The position numbers were made by a program, and so were the translations under genes. A stretch of 45,498 nt of DNA from Victivallales bacterium (GTDB lineage: Bacteria > Verrucomicrobiota > Lentisphaeria > Oligosphaerales > Lenti-02), in contig JABGQJ010000004.1 in assembly GCA_018648945.1 (NCBI GenBank), positions 1 through 45,498 of the forward strand. The letters run 5' to 3'. The notes beneath the pieces are model-generated. The model was not told where the DNA came from. It saw only the letters and a list, made by a program, of their open reading frames with translations, and did no database searches. This document shows positions 8,729-18,000 of the stretch, one piece after another. How positions within the stretch are numbered: the stretch's first letter is position 1; each line of letters starts with the position of its first letter.

Positions 8729-9064
8729 TCAGTCAAGGAGCCGATCCAGATCCTCGATCAACCCATCCAGATCCTCTGCAATGACGCCCCAGACGATGCG
8801 GTTGTCGATGGCATCGTAGCCGTGGACCAGGATGTTCCGGAAGGAGATGATCTCGCGATGGTCACGGATCTGCTCAAGCACGGGGGGCGCGCTCCGGCGG
8901 ACCCGATTCAGAGCTTCGCCCATGATCTCGAACTTCCGTTCGACGGCGCTACGGAGCAGTTCGTCCGACGCGTATTCCGCGAAGCTGCGACCCTTGACGA
9001 ACGTCTTCACGGCTTGACTGGCCTGGCGCGCGTCGTGGAGGCTGGCGAGTGTCTCATCCTTCAT
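8729..9064 (-). CDS. hepT: HepT-like HEPN toxin (DUF86)
   Basis: This 111-residue all-helical protein carries the HEPN RX4HXY motif at Arg76-Asn-Ile-Leu-Val-His81-Gly-Tyr83. In characterised HepT proteins this forms the RNase-type active site, and the Tyr is the residue AMPylated by the partner MntA. The domain spans the whole protein, as is usual for the family. The start at 9064 overlaps the end of mntA by 11 bases, so translation is coupled. Toxicity and target are inferred from the family. Confidence 0.88.
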   Translation of the reverse strand: MKDETLASLHDARQASQAVKTFVKGRSFAEYASDELLRSAVERKFEIMGEALNRVRRSAPPVLEQIRDHREIISFRNILVHGYDAIDNRIVWGVIAEDLDGLIEDLDRLLD

Positions 9065-9356
9065 AGAGACTCACCTTCCCATCCGCCACCCGCTTCTGGA
9101 AGTACGGGTTCCTCAGGCTACTGCTTGTCAGGAGATCGACCTCGCAGCCTAGGGTATCCTCCAGATAGTGCAGGAGCCCAAAGTACCGCTTTGACGGCTT
9201 CCGGTCTGGCTCATCGAACTCGACCAACAGGTCTACATCGCTGGTGGGCGAAGCTGTGCCCTCAGCAACGGACCCGAATACATCGAGCCTCCGCACGCCG
9301 AAGTTCCGGCAGGCAGGCAGTACCGCTTGTTTGATCTGCTCGATGGTCATGCCCAT
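9054..9356 (-). CDS. mntA: MntA-like minimal nucleotidyltransferase antitoxin
   Basis: This 100-residue protein has the nucleotidyltransferase signature GSX10DXD: Gly28-Ser29 in DVFGSVAEG, with Asp40 and Asp42 in SDVDLLVEF. In studied MntA-HepT modules the antitoxin neutralises HepT by adding AMP to its HEPN tyrosine. The start is either ATG 9356 or ATG 9350; neither has a clear Shine-Dalgarno sequence. The gene begins 36 bases after the stop of the large glycosidase-like gene on the same strand, so the module may be read through from that operon. Confidence 0.88.
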   Translation of the reverse strand: MGMTIEQIKQAVLPACRNFGVRRLDVFGSVAEGTASPTSDVDLLVEFDEPDRKPSKRYFGLLHYLEDTLGCEVDLLTSSSLRNPYFQKRVADGKVSLYEG

Positions 9357-9392
9357 AGCATGCCGCTGGATCGGGTGTTGGTCAAATCCTGT

Positions 9393-12300
9393 TCACGGCA
9401 AGACCACGTACCTGCCAGCCCCCTTCTGCCCAACGGTGAAGCGGATGCGTTGGCCGCGATGCGTAAAGGGAATGTCTTGCAGGATGTCGTCGCTCAGGGC
9501 CTTGAGGGCCTGGATCTTGGTGGGGGCCTTGGCCAGGCCGAGGGCCTTGGGGTCGAGCTCGACGGCGAAGCGGCGGTTGCGGGGGTAGGGATGGACGACC
9601 AGTTGCTGCTCGCCTCGGTTGACCTTCACGGAACCGTCGGTGGCGAGGGCGCCGAAATCGACCCAGGTCCCAGGCTGGTTCAGGTTGCGGGTGAAATCGA
9701 CTTGCCTGGCCTTGGTCTCGTACTTGGCGCTGGCGGCGCCGAGATCGCCGAGTTTGCCATGGTCACCATCGAGCTGAATGACGCCGATCAGGTAGCGACG
9801 CCCATCGTGGTCGGTGCCCTTCATCTGCATACGTCCCTTGTGCCCGTAGAGCCCGATGACCAGTTCGAACTGGTCGAACCCGGCGGGGACTTCGACCACA
9901 TGCGGCCCATCGACAATGACGTCGCCCTTGCGCCAGGCACTAGTGGGTTTGGGCAGGGCGTGGTCGTGCTGTCCCACGATCATGTCGTTTTCGCCGACGC
10001 CCTTCACTTCCTTCTGCTTGTTCAGGAAATGGACGAAGCAGTGGTAGTCATCGGGCACTTCCTCGCCGACCCGCCACTCGTAGGTGATTTCCGCCTTGCG
10101 GTCGCCAAGCCATTTCAGGGAGCGCAGGCGTGGTTCGATGTCCACGCCAGGCTTGAGGTACGGCATGTGGAAGGAGGTGCGGGCGTCGGCGAAGGCGAAC
10201 TCGGGGCAGGTTGCGTAGTCGGCCAAGCCTGTCTTTGTCTGGGCGGTCCAGACTTCGGTATCCGGGCCGAGAGCGAGGAAACCCCATTGCGGTAGCGTCC
10301 GGTCCTCGACCAGCCAAGGCTCCTCGCCCCAGTTCACCCAGACGCGGAGCCCGGTGTCGTAGGTGATCCGCTGGCGCTCCCGTCGCTCCACGGCCAGGGC
10401 CACGCTGGCGGTGACGAATTGCCCGGCCACTTCGTACTCGATCCGACTCGCCTTGGCGGTGCCGTAGAGCCGCTGGATGGGATGCATCAGGTTGTGTTCC
10501 TTGGCGACCCATTGCAGGTTGGCCGTGGCCAGATTGCCGATGAAGCCCGCGTGCCCATAGGCCACTTCCTGGGCCCGGTATTGATCGATCTGGAATGGTG
10601 CGCACGAACTGACGCCAGGGACGTGGCTGTAGCCATCTCGGAACCACCGCTCGTAGTAGCCCATGCCGTGGTTCACCATCTGCGGATGGAGCCGCAGCAG
10701 GTCGAAATCCAGGAAGGGCGCATGGTCCTCGCCGCCACGCACCTGGGCCTCGACACCATCGCAACGCCCGCCCCAGTACATGTGGTTCGAGCCCTCGCCG
10801 AAGAGCGGGCCCTCGTGGGTCTCACGCATGTACTGGAACAGCGCCGTGCCACGCTCCACCTTGCCTCTGCCGATGGCCGCGAGGGGCTGGCTGGCCTCGT
10901 GGTCGAGCTGGTGCCAGGGGGGCACACAGGTATGCACGTCCAGATAGGCCGCCGTGGTCTTGTATCGACGGTGAATCTCCGGCGCGTTCTGCTTGGCGAA
11001 ACCCAGTGACCGGTTGGATTTCATCCCGTAGCTCTGCACGCCCGTACCCCGGTTGAACCAGGCGAGGGAGAGCTTGCCATCCGACTTCAGCACGCGGGCC
11101 GAGGCGTCGTAGGACGGTGCGTCGGGATAGATATCGATGTAGTTCTCGTGCACGCTCCAGATATAGCCACACTCGTTGGCCGCGCGTCCGTATTCGGTCA
11201 TCCCCTCGTCGCCGCCCAGGCGGGGGTGTGCCGGGATGTGGTCGGGCAGTTTCACATCGTACCCGAAACGCTGCCAGACATGCTGGATGATGGCCAGGTG
11301 GTCGACGCCGTTGTCCTTGAGTTGGCGCAAGGTGAGGGCGTCGCCCTGGAAGGTGCCGTCCTGGTGGTGCCCCCAGACATCGAGCATGATTCGGTCACCG
11401 AGCAGATCCATGTAGGGCGAGTTCGGGTGGGGCAGATTGGGCAGGACCTCATGCACGCTGGGGGAGATGGCGATGTAACCGGACTCAGTCAGTACATTGC
11501 GGGTTCCGTCGGTCTTGGCGTGGTAGCTGGCGGAACGTGGCGCACAGACCGACGCATTGCTCTGCGTCCAATCCCACCGCCGACATGCGTAGAGCCCCAA
11601 GCCGGGCAAGTAGTTCATCCCCCCGTTCAAGTAGGGCACGATCATCGTCCGCCGCAGATCCACATCGGCGATGCCGCCGAGATCGACGCTATGCACCACG
11701 GGTTGGTCACAGCTCACCGCCACCAGCAATGCCTTGTCTCGCATCCCGAAGCGCCAGGTGACCGTACCGCCGGGGCCGGAGAACGTGGCCACCACAGTGG
11801 CGCCATCCTGCACCACCGAGTTGCGCCGCAGTGTGGTCTTCTCGGCGAAGCGCACGCCCCCACCTGCGGCAGGCCGGAAGGGCTCGCCGCCATCGATGCG
11901 GACGGTCAGATCGTCCAGCGTGCCAGTCTTCGGTTCGTAGCGATACTCGATCCGGCAGTCCTCGCCCTGGTACGAAAGCAGCCACGCGTCGCCCACCGAC
12001 CGAATCTCGTTCCGCCCCGCCACCAGCGAGGCGGGGACGATCCCCCGCGAGACGTCGTTGGCCAGGGGGGCCAAGCTCTTCCCGGCTACCGCCTGGTAGG
12101 CCTGAGTGCTCACCATTCGGTCCACGGCGACGCGCAAGGTATCCGCCGTCGCCCCGGCCACGATCCGAGCATCGCCGAAGTAGGAATAGTCGAAGCCGGC
12201 GTTGTTCGCTGGTCCGGGCTCGGTCTGCAATCGCGCCGTCACGGTGCGTCCGGCGAAGGGCGTGAGGTCGAAGGTGTAATCCCGCCACTCCGCTGCCGTC

Positions 12301-12737
12301 TGATGTTGCCGCATGAGTTCGGCAAAGCCACCGCCTGCGTCGAGCTGGCAGGAGAAGGTCACGCCGTCGCTCTTCTTCGGGCCCACCACGCCCGGTTTCA
12401 TGGCAATGCCGAAGGCCAGGGCCAGCGGCTTCGTTTTCGGCAGCGTTAGCCGGTAGTCCACCCAGACCTTGCCCGGTGGTAGGCGCCAGGGAGAGTGCAG
12501 CAACAGGGCCCGGCGGCCCAGCATGCCTTGCCCAGCCTGATAGGAAATCCCGCTCTTGTCCTCGAAGTGCCCCGACCATGAGGCCGGCATCTCCACGACT
12601 TCGCCATCATAGGACTGGTGGGCCACCCGGTAGCGCCCGATATCGCCCAGAGCCGTCCGGCCCAGTGGCAGGGAAACCGGTCTCGGTTGCGCCATGGCGC
12701 CGATGGCCAATCCCGCGAAGATCAGTGCGATTCGCAT
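9393..12737 (-). CDS. Large secreted glycosidase-like protein (possibly DUF5696/GH101-like)
   Basis: This is a 1114-residue protein. ATG 12737 is preferred over an upstream GTG because GGAG lies six bases before it and a signal peptide starts there (MRIALIFAGLAIGAMAQ). Residues about 20-210 look like a galactose-binding beta-sandwich, with SGHFEDKSGISYQ and NAGFDYSYFGDARIV. A beta-rich part follows. From about residue 420 to 760 there is a TIM-barrel-like region containing HVWQRFGYDVKLPDHIPAHP, YIWSVHENYIDIYPDAP, AAYLDVHTCVPPW and FGEGSNHMYWGG, with acidic residues at strand ends. The last 300 residues are beta-sandwich. The layout recalls DUF5696 and GH101-type glycosidases, but I cannot place the catalytic residues. 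It is co-transcribed with the DUF6785 gene 34 bases upstream. Confidence 0.6.
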   Translation of the reverse strand: MRIALIFAGLAIGAMAQPRPVSLPLGRTALGDIGRYRVAHQSYDGEVVEMPASWSGHFEDKSGISYQAGQGMLGRRALLLHSPWRLPPGKVWVDYRLTLPKTKPLALAFGIAMKPGVVGPKKSDGVTFSCQLDAGGGFAELMRQHQTAAEWRDYTFDLTPFAGRTVTARLQTEPGPANNAGFDYSYFGDARIVAGATADTLRVAVDRMVSTQAYQAVAGKSLAPLANDVSRGIVPASLVAGRNEIRSVGDAWLLSYQGEDCRIEYRYEPKTGTLDDLTVRIDGGEPFRPAAGGGVRFAEKTTLRRNSVVQDGATVVATFSGPGGTVTWRFGMRDKALLVAVSCDQPVVHSVDLGGIADVDLRRTMIVPYLNGGMNYLPGLGLYACRRWDWTQSNASVCAPRSASYHAKTDGTRNVLTESGYIAISPSVHEVLPNLPHPNSPYMDLLGDRIMLDVWGHHQDGTFQGDALTLRQLKDNGVDHLAIIQHVWQRFGYDVKLPDHIPAHPRLGGDEGMTEYGRAANECGYIWSVHENYIDIYPDAPSYDASARVLKSDGKLSLAWFNRGTGVQSYGMKSNRSLGFAKQNAPEIHRRYKTTAAYLDVHTCVPPWHQLDHEASQPLAAIGRGKVERGTALFQYMRETHEGPLFGEGSNHMYWGGRCDGVEAQVRGGEDHAPFLDFDLLRLHPQMVNHGMGYYERWFRDGYSHVPGVSSCAPFQIDQYRAQEVAYGHAGFIGNLATANLQWVAKEHNLMHPIQRLYGTAKASRIEYEVAGQFVTASVALAVERRERQRITYDTGLRVWVNWGEEPWLVEDRTLPQWGFLALGPDTEVWTAQTKTGLADYATCPEFAFADARTSFHMPYLKPGVDIEPRLRSLKWLGDRKAEITYEWRVGEEVPDDYHCFVHFLNKQKEVKGVGENDMIVGQHDHALPKPTSAWRKGDVIVDGPHVVEVPAGFDQFELVIGLYGHKGRMQMKGTDHDGRRYLIGVIQLDGDHGKLGDLGAASAKYETKARQVDFTRNLNQPGTWVDFGALATDGSVKVNRGEQQLVVHPYPRNRRFAVELDPKALGLAKAPTKIQALKALSDDILQDIPFTHRGQRIRFTVGQKGAGRYVVLP

Positions 12738-12771
12738 GGTAGACTCCACATGTCAGAAGGGGGGGGAGCGC

Positions 12772-14841
12772 TTAGCGTGGGAAGTAGCGGTAGGCCTTGG
12801 GCGGATTGCCGGTGATGAGGAAGTAGACCGCGCCGACCACCATGAAGATGAGTGCGCCCAGGATCTCCGCGCTGATGACCCCGAACATGAGGGGCTTCAG
12901 TTTCCGCACCACAGCGTAGCCACCAAAGCGGATGGAGAGCTTTTTGACCAACCAGCCAAGCAGGATGGAGTAGGAGAACACGTACATTGGCCAGGTGACC
13001 CAGACCAGGAACAGCACGGGGTGTAGGGGCCAGCGGGGCAGGCGCAGGCGCAGGATGCTGAAGACCAGCACTGCGGCGAACCCGAATCCGGCGGCCCAGA
13101 GGGCGTTGCGCTTGGGACGGACGCTATCCAGCTTGGAGTACCAGGGCACGGTCTCGGCGGCTTCCAGGCGACCCTCGCCCTTAAGCTGCAGGATCTCGGG
13201 CTCCACCGCCTTGAAGGGCAGCTTGGGGAGGACATCATACGACCAGCGGCATTGTTTCGGCGTCCCGGCATCGTAGGTGGCGACCAGCCCGATTACCACT
13301 GCCAGGACGATCCCCAACGCGCACACCACCAGGGTCGTGCTGGCCAGGCGGACCTTGGGCACGCGCAGGCGTTCGCAGACCTTGAGACCGTTGGCCAGAT
13401 AGGGCAGGTAGGCCTGGCTTTGGTCGATGCTGAACATGAAGCAGACCATGACCATCGCCACCAGGGTGCTGGGGTTCACCAGGTATCCGCCGAGCATGGC
13501 CAGCAGGAAACTGAACGGCTGCCAGCGAGGATGGATGAAGAACAACCCCGTCTCCACACTGATGCGGGACACCACCACGCAGGACAGCAATCCCAGGCCC
13601 ACGGTCCCCGCCGCGAACGGCCAGGCCACGCCCAGGCGGCTCACCAGGACCACGATCGACACGCCAGCCACAAACAGGAACCGGGTAGCCCAGACTGCAT
13701 AGCGATCGGCGTCTTCCCGCAGATTCCATTTGGTCGTGGCAGACCGAAGCAGGCTCCCGTAGTAGTAGCGCCCGGTGTAGGCCAGCATCAGCGCATAGGC
13801 GATGTAGCTGCCCCCGCGCTGCCAGCCGGACCAGCCCATGCCGCTGTAGTCGGTGGTGAAGTCCATTCCCACCGTGACCAGCGGTGCGGCGAACAGCATC
13901 CAGGCAATCTGCGAGACCCCCATGGTGAACGAGATCTCGGTGCTCAGCAGGAAGGCGAATGCCACCATCACGGGGAACAGCTCGAAGCGGAACAAGCCCG
14001 TGCCCCACAGAACCTTGCGCGCCACTGGGAAGATCTTGAGGAAAGGATGAAACGAGAACCTCAGCTGGACCGGGATCATGTGCTCGGGGAACCACACGCA
14101 CAGCCCATTGTTCAGCCGGATCGCCAGCACGACGGCCAAGCCGATCCAGAACATTCGCTCGCGGAGTGCGGGTGGCGTCGATTCGTTGTCCTTCCGGCTG
14201 AGCAGGGACGAGACGAACTCGGCGATGGGATAGGCCAAGTGCTCGTGCTGCGACCACTGCTTGTGCAGGATCAGAGCCAGGCACCCGTAGCAGACCATGC
14301 CCAGCAGGATGATTGGCAGCCAGATGCGGAGCGGCGGAAGCCAAGCTGACCAAGGCACCCGCCTGAACCTCTCCTTCATGCGGTCGGCAAAGGGAAGTTC
14401 CTTGTCTTCTGGCTCCGCCATGCCGGTGACGTAGCCGTTTAGCACGTTGGGACTGTGCTCCGGGTCCACCAGAGCGCCCTTCGGGAAGTACTTGATCAGC
14501 TCCTTGTCCTTCCAGCCCGGGTTGACCTTGTACACCTGGTGGGGCATGATCAGCACTTGGGTGAAGTGCTCCATCAGGTTCCGCCCCGGCACGCTGCAGG
14601 CAGCGGCGGTGATCACGAAGACCACGGCCAATTCCCGGCCCGTGAACGCCCAACGCTGCTTCACCCGGAAGAGCAACTGGTTCAGCGTGGCGACAAAGAG
14701 AAACAGTGGCCCGATCACCATAACCGGAATCATATGCCCGCTGGTGAAGCGCTCAAGATCCCAGATCCAGTCGTTCACGTAGCCGAAGCCGGCGATGAAC
14801 AACGCACACACGATGCCGATGGCAAAGGCCCGGAATGTCAC
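12772..14841 (-). CDS. DUF6785-family polytopic membrane protein
   Basis: This 689-residue protein is hydrophobic along most of its length, with about 14 probable membrane segments. Examples are FAIGIVCALFIAGFGYV at the N-terminus, HMIPVMVIGPLFLFVATL, WLPIILLGMVCYGCLALIL and a C-terminal LGALIFMVVGAVYFLI. It starts with GTG at 14841; AGGA lies about six bases upstream and no ATG fits. The sequence matches the type annotated as DUF6785/DUF6784 in Planctomycetes, Lentisphaerae and Armatimonadetes. Its function is not known; position beside secreted glycan-active proteins hints at uptake or export. The large glycosidase-like gene follows after 34 bases. A promoter candidate is at 14906-14933. 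Confidence 0.72.
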   Translation of the reverse strand: MTFRAFAIGIVCALFIAGFGYVNDWIWDLERFTSGHMIPVMVIGPLFLFVATLNQLLFRVKQRWAFTGRELAVVFVITAAACSVPGRNLMEHFTQVLIMPHQVYKVNPGWKDKELIKYFPKGALVDPEHSPNVLNGYVTGMAEPEDKELPFADRMKERFRRVPWSAWLPPLRIWLPIILLGMVCYGCLALILHKQWSQHEHLAYPIAEFVSSLLSRKDNESTPPALRERMFWIGLAVVLAIRLNNGLCVWFPEHMIPVQLRFSFHPFLKIFPVARKVLWGTGLFRFELFPVMVAFAFLLSTEISFTMGVSQIAWMLFAAPLVTVGMDFTTDYSGMGWSGWQRGGSYIAYALMLAYTGRYYYGSLLRSATTKWNLREDADRYAVWATRFLFVAGVSIVVLVSRLGVAWPFAAGTVGLGLLSCVVVSRISVETGLFFIHPRWQPFSFLLAMLGGYLVNPSTLVAMVMVCFMFSIDQSQAYLPYLANGLKVCERLRVPKVRLASTTLVVCALGIVLAVVIGLVATYDAGTPKQCRWSYDVLPKLPFKAVEPEILQLKGEGRLEAAETVPWYSKLDSVRPKRNALWAAGFGFAAVLVFSILRLRLPRWPLHPVLFLVWVTWPMYVFSYSILLGWLVKKLSIRFGGYAVVRKLKPLMFGVISAEILGALIFMVVGAVYFLITGNPPKAYRYFPR

Positions 14842-14905
14842 ATGGAGTCCTTTCGGTTGCTGGCGGCGGACAGAGAGCTACACCGCAGAAACGCCAGAGC
14901 ATGGA

Positions 14906-14933
14906 AGCATAGCGGCACAACCGCTCGTGGCAA
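14906..14933 (-). promoter_or_regulatory. Sigma-70-like promoter of the DUF6785 operon
   Basis: On the minus strand TTGCCA (14933-14928, 5 of 6) is followed after 16 bases by TATGCT (14911-14906, 4 of 6), about 65 bases before the GTG start at 14841. It lies in the 178-base gap shared with the divergent gene at 15020. Confidence 0.35.
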
Positions 14934-15019
14934 CCTGTGGCGGGGCATGGGGTGGTCAGCGGAACGACCACACGGTAGGTTGACGGCCTCTGCAAGACTG
15001 TGACCAAGGAAGTGATCCC

Positions 15020-18000
15020 ATGCGCTCCATGCTGCTGCTAGCTCTGCTCGTTCCCCTGTCCATGTTGGCAAAGGAACCCCCGCCGATTCCGGGGATGACA
15101 CCGGTGACGGTGAAGAACCTCTCCTTCGAGGAGGGCTTCGAGAAGGGCGTGCCGGTGGGGTGGGCGGCTTACAAGAGCGCGTCCCCTCAGCGCCGCCGCG
15201 AGTTGGTGCCCGTTGGCGAGGGCAAGGCGCTGAAGCTCATCGACGAGGACGACACCGAGGAGATCGGCATCCAGCAGCTCTTCCCGGTGAAGCCCAAGCT
15301 CCACTACCAGCTCTCGGCAAAGGCGAAGGCAGTGCCGGGCGCGGCGTCGGGCTCCTGGTACCTGCAATTGCGCTTCCTGCCGTCGAACCGCTTAGGGCAA
15401 GTCACGTTGGAGGCGGGCAAGGACGGCTTCGTCACAAGCTACGTCGGGGTTTCGGCCCCGGCCGATACAACGCACGCGCGTATCTACATCTACTCTTCCC
15501 GGCAGGCGGTCACGAGCATTTTGGTCGATGATCTCCAGCTTGGCGGCGCCAAGATCACCGACATTGCCGACCTGGAGAGAGTGAGGCCCCGCGTGACCGA
15601 GACGCCTCTGACGTCGGTGCAGGTGGTGGTCCCAGAGGCAGCGGGCTGGCAGGAGCTGGGCGACGAACTGGTGACCATGTTCGAGAAGGCCACCGGGATT
15701 CGTCCCAAGCGGGTGACTCCCAAGGCTGCCGCCGCGGCCATGCCCGCACAGGTCGTTTCCGTTCTGCTGGGCAATGTGGGCAACAACCGAGCCTTCCTGT
15801 TCCCCTACTCGCACGGACTCACCTTTGCGGATGGGTTGATGCCGGGGCCCGCTGGCTATGACGTGCGCACGGTCCATGATCCCTTCGGTAATGGGACGAA
15901 TATGGTTGTGCTTGGGGCCAGCGACCTGGCTGGTGCCAAGCTGGCCGTGGCGGAATTCGCCAAACAGCTTCAGCCCGGCATCAAGAGTCTCCCCCCGGTC
16001 TTCGCCGCCAAGCTCGAGGGCATGGCGGCAAAGAGCTGGGGACGGCCTTTCACGGAGAAGCTGGGCGAGGCCTGGGTGGAGAAGCAGCACAAGTCGGCCG
16101 AAAAGGCGCTGAAGGCGGGCATGCATACTGGGCTGTTTCGGTATGCGGATGGACTGGGGAGCAACTACGCCCTGACCCGTCGCCCCGAGTATGCCCAGAT
16201 GTTTGTCTGGATGATCCAGCGGGCGCACGAACACTACCTGACCAAACCCACCACCTACGGCGGGCCCTGGGGCATGGATTCGGACTTCCGCATCTACAAG
16301 GTCTTTCCGGCCTGGGATGCGGTGGAGGAATGCCCGGCCCTGACCGACGCGCAACGCCTGGAGGTGACCAAGATTCTCTATCACTGGATCTCCGACCTCG
16401 CCCACAAGGGGCGTGCCCACGGCACATCGGTCCGCTTCAACCATACCACCTTCCCTGCCCTGGGTTGCTTCTACGCTGGCGAGTATTTCTGGAACCACTA
16501 CGAGGCGTGGCAGGGCAAGCTCTGGCTGGACCAGGCGAAGGAGGTCTTCGAATTCCAGATCGCGACCACCAAGCCCCACTGCGATTGCAACAGCTATCAG
16601 TGGCTTACCATTGACCATGTGATGCTGTATTCCATGGCCGCCGGTGACCTGACCCACTTCGAAAAGGGCTGCGCGCGCCAGAATGCCGACTTCGTGGTGC
16701 TGAACATGAACGGTTTGGGCTATCAGGCACCCTACGGCGACGTGGGCGGCTGGATGTGTTGGGGCCCGAGCATCGAGGTCCTGCGCAAGGCGTATTGGTA
16801 CGACCGCGATCCCAAGGTCGGCTGGGCGCTCCAGCGCAAGACCAGCATTCGCGACCGACCGATGTTGCGCGGCTACAACCTGCCCGTGACCGACACCACA
16901 CCACCCAGCGAACTGGCGGGCCTCAATGTCTGGCCGCTGACCCGCCCATGGTACGACACCTTCGACAAGGAGGGTGATCCGGACTTCTCCCTGACCTTCG
17001 ACAAGGTCAGCTTCCGCGACGGTTTCGACCCTCAATCGACCTACCTTCTGCTGGACGGTCTCGCGCGCGGCGGGCATGGGCATCGCGATGCGAACGCGGT
17101 CCTGCAGTGGACCCAGAACGACCGGATCTGGCTGGCCGATACGGATTACATCAAGTCCCTCCCCAAACACCACAACACCCTCCTCATTCTCAAGGACGGC
17201 CAATCCGGGCCGCTGCCTGGCTTCGCCGAAATGCAGGTGAGCACCGATCTGCCAGGCATGGCCATCTCCGCCACCAAGATGAGCGGCTATGCGGGCATGG
17301 ACTGGACGCGGACCATCTTCTGGCTGAAGAATGGCTACTTCGTGGCGGTGGACCGCGTGCAGGCGCGCGAAGCCGGCGACTACAGCGTCCGCGCTATCTG
17401 GCAGACCCTTGGCAACTGCCAGCTGAAGGACGGCGCACTGGATGTGGAACAGCATGAGCAATATGCGCGCATCGCCCTATCCGACAACACCACCCCGCTG
17501 CTATCCCTGGATCACGAGCAGGCCAGTAACTGGAACAGCTACCCTCATGTGGACGACCCCACGATCCAGGCCCTTCAGGGAATCGTGCGCGCCAAGCTGA
17601 ACGCGGGGCAATCGCGTACCTTCGCCACGCTGCTTCATGCCTCCGGCGACGAGCCCTCCGAGCTCCGCTTGCGCTGGCTCGGGGACAGCGCCTTCGCCGT
17701 GGTCGGCGGAAACGAACCGTTGGTGCTGGCCGTAGGCGACGAGAAGGGACGGATCGATTTGGGCGAGATGGGCACGTTCTCGGCTCAAGCTCTGGCCCTG
17801 AATCCGCGCCGGGCCTGGGCGGCCAACTTCCGCAGTGTCTCCAACGAAGCCATGTCCAAGCAGGTGCCGACCCCCATCAACATGACCATCGATCTCGCCA
17901 ATGGGCAGACCCACATCCAGACCGATGCGGGCACGCGCACGGATACCTGGGAACTTGATACCAGGCCCGATGAAGTGGCCGAGGCCATGGGTGGGTTGCT

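Noticed and set aside
8225..9334. 369-codon plus-strand frame across the gene-free gap and the toxin-antitoxin genes
   Set aside because: The MntA and HepT motifs fix coding on the minus strand; the plus-strand translation is Pro/Arg/Ser-rich with no features.
11148..12449. 433-codon plus-strand frame opposite the glycosidase-like gene
   Set aside because: No start signal and no recognisable fold; the minus-strand frame starts with a signal peptide and is continuous over 1114 codons.
15392..17461. Long open frame (689 codons) on the minus strand inside the heparinase-like gene
   Set aside because: It is a mirror of a GC-rich gene: low-complexity His/Gly/Val-rich translation, no ribosome-binding site, and the plus strand has clear domains.
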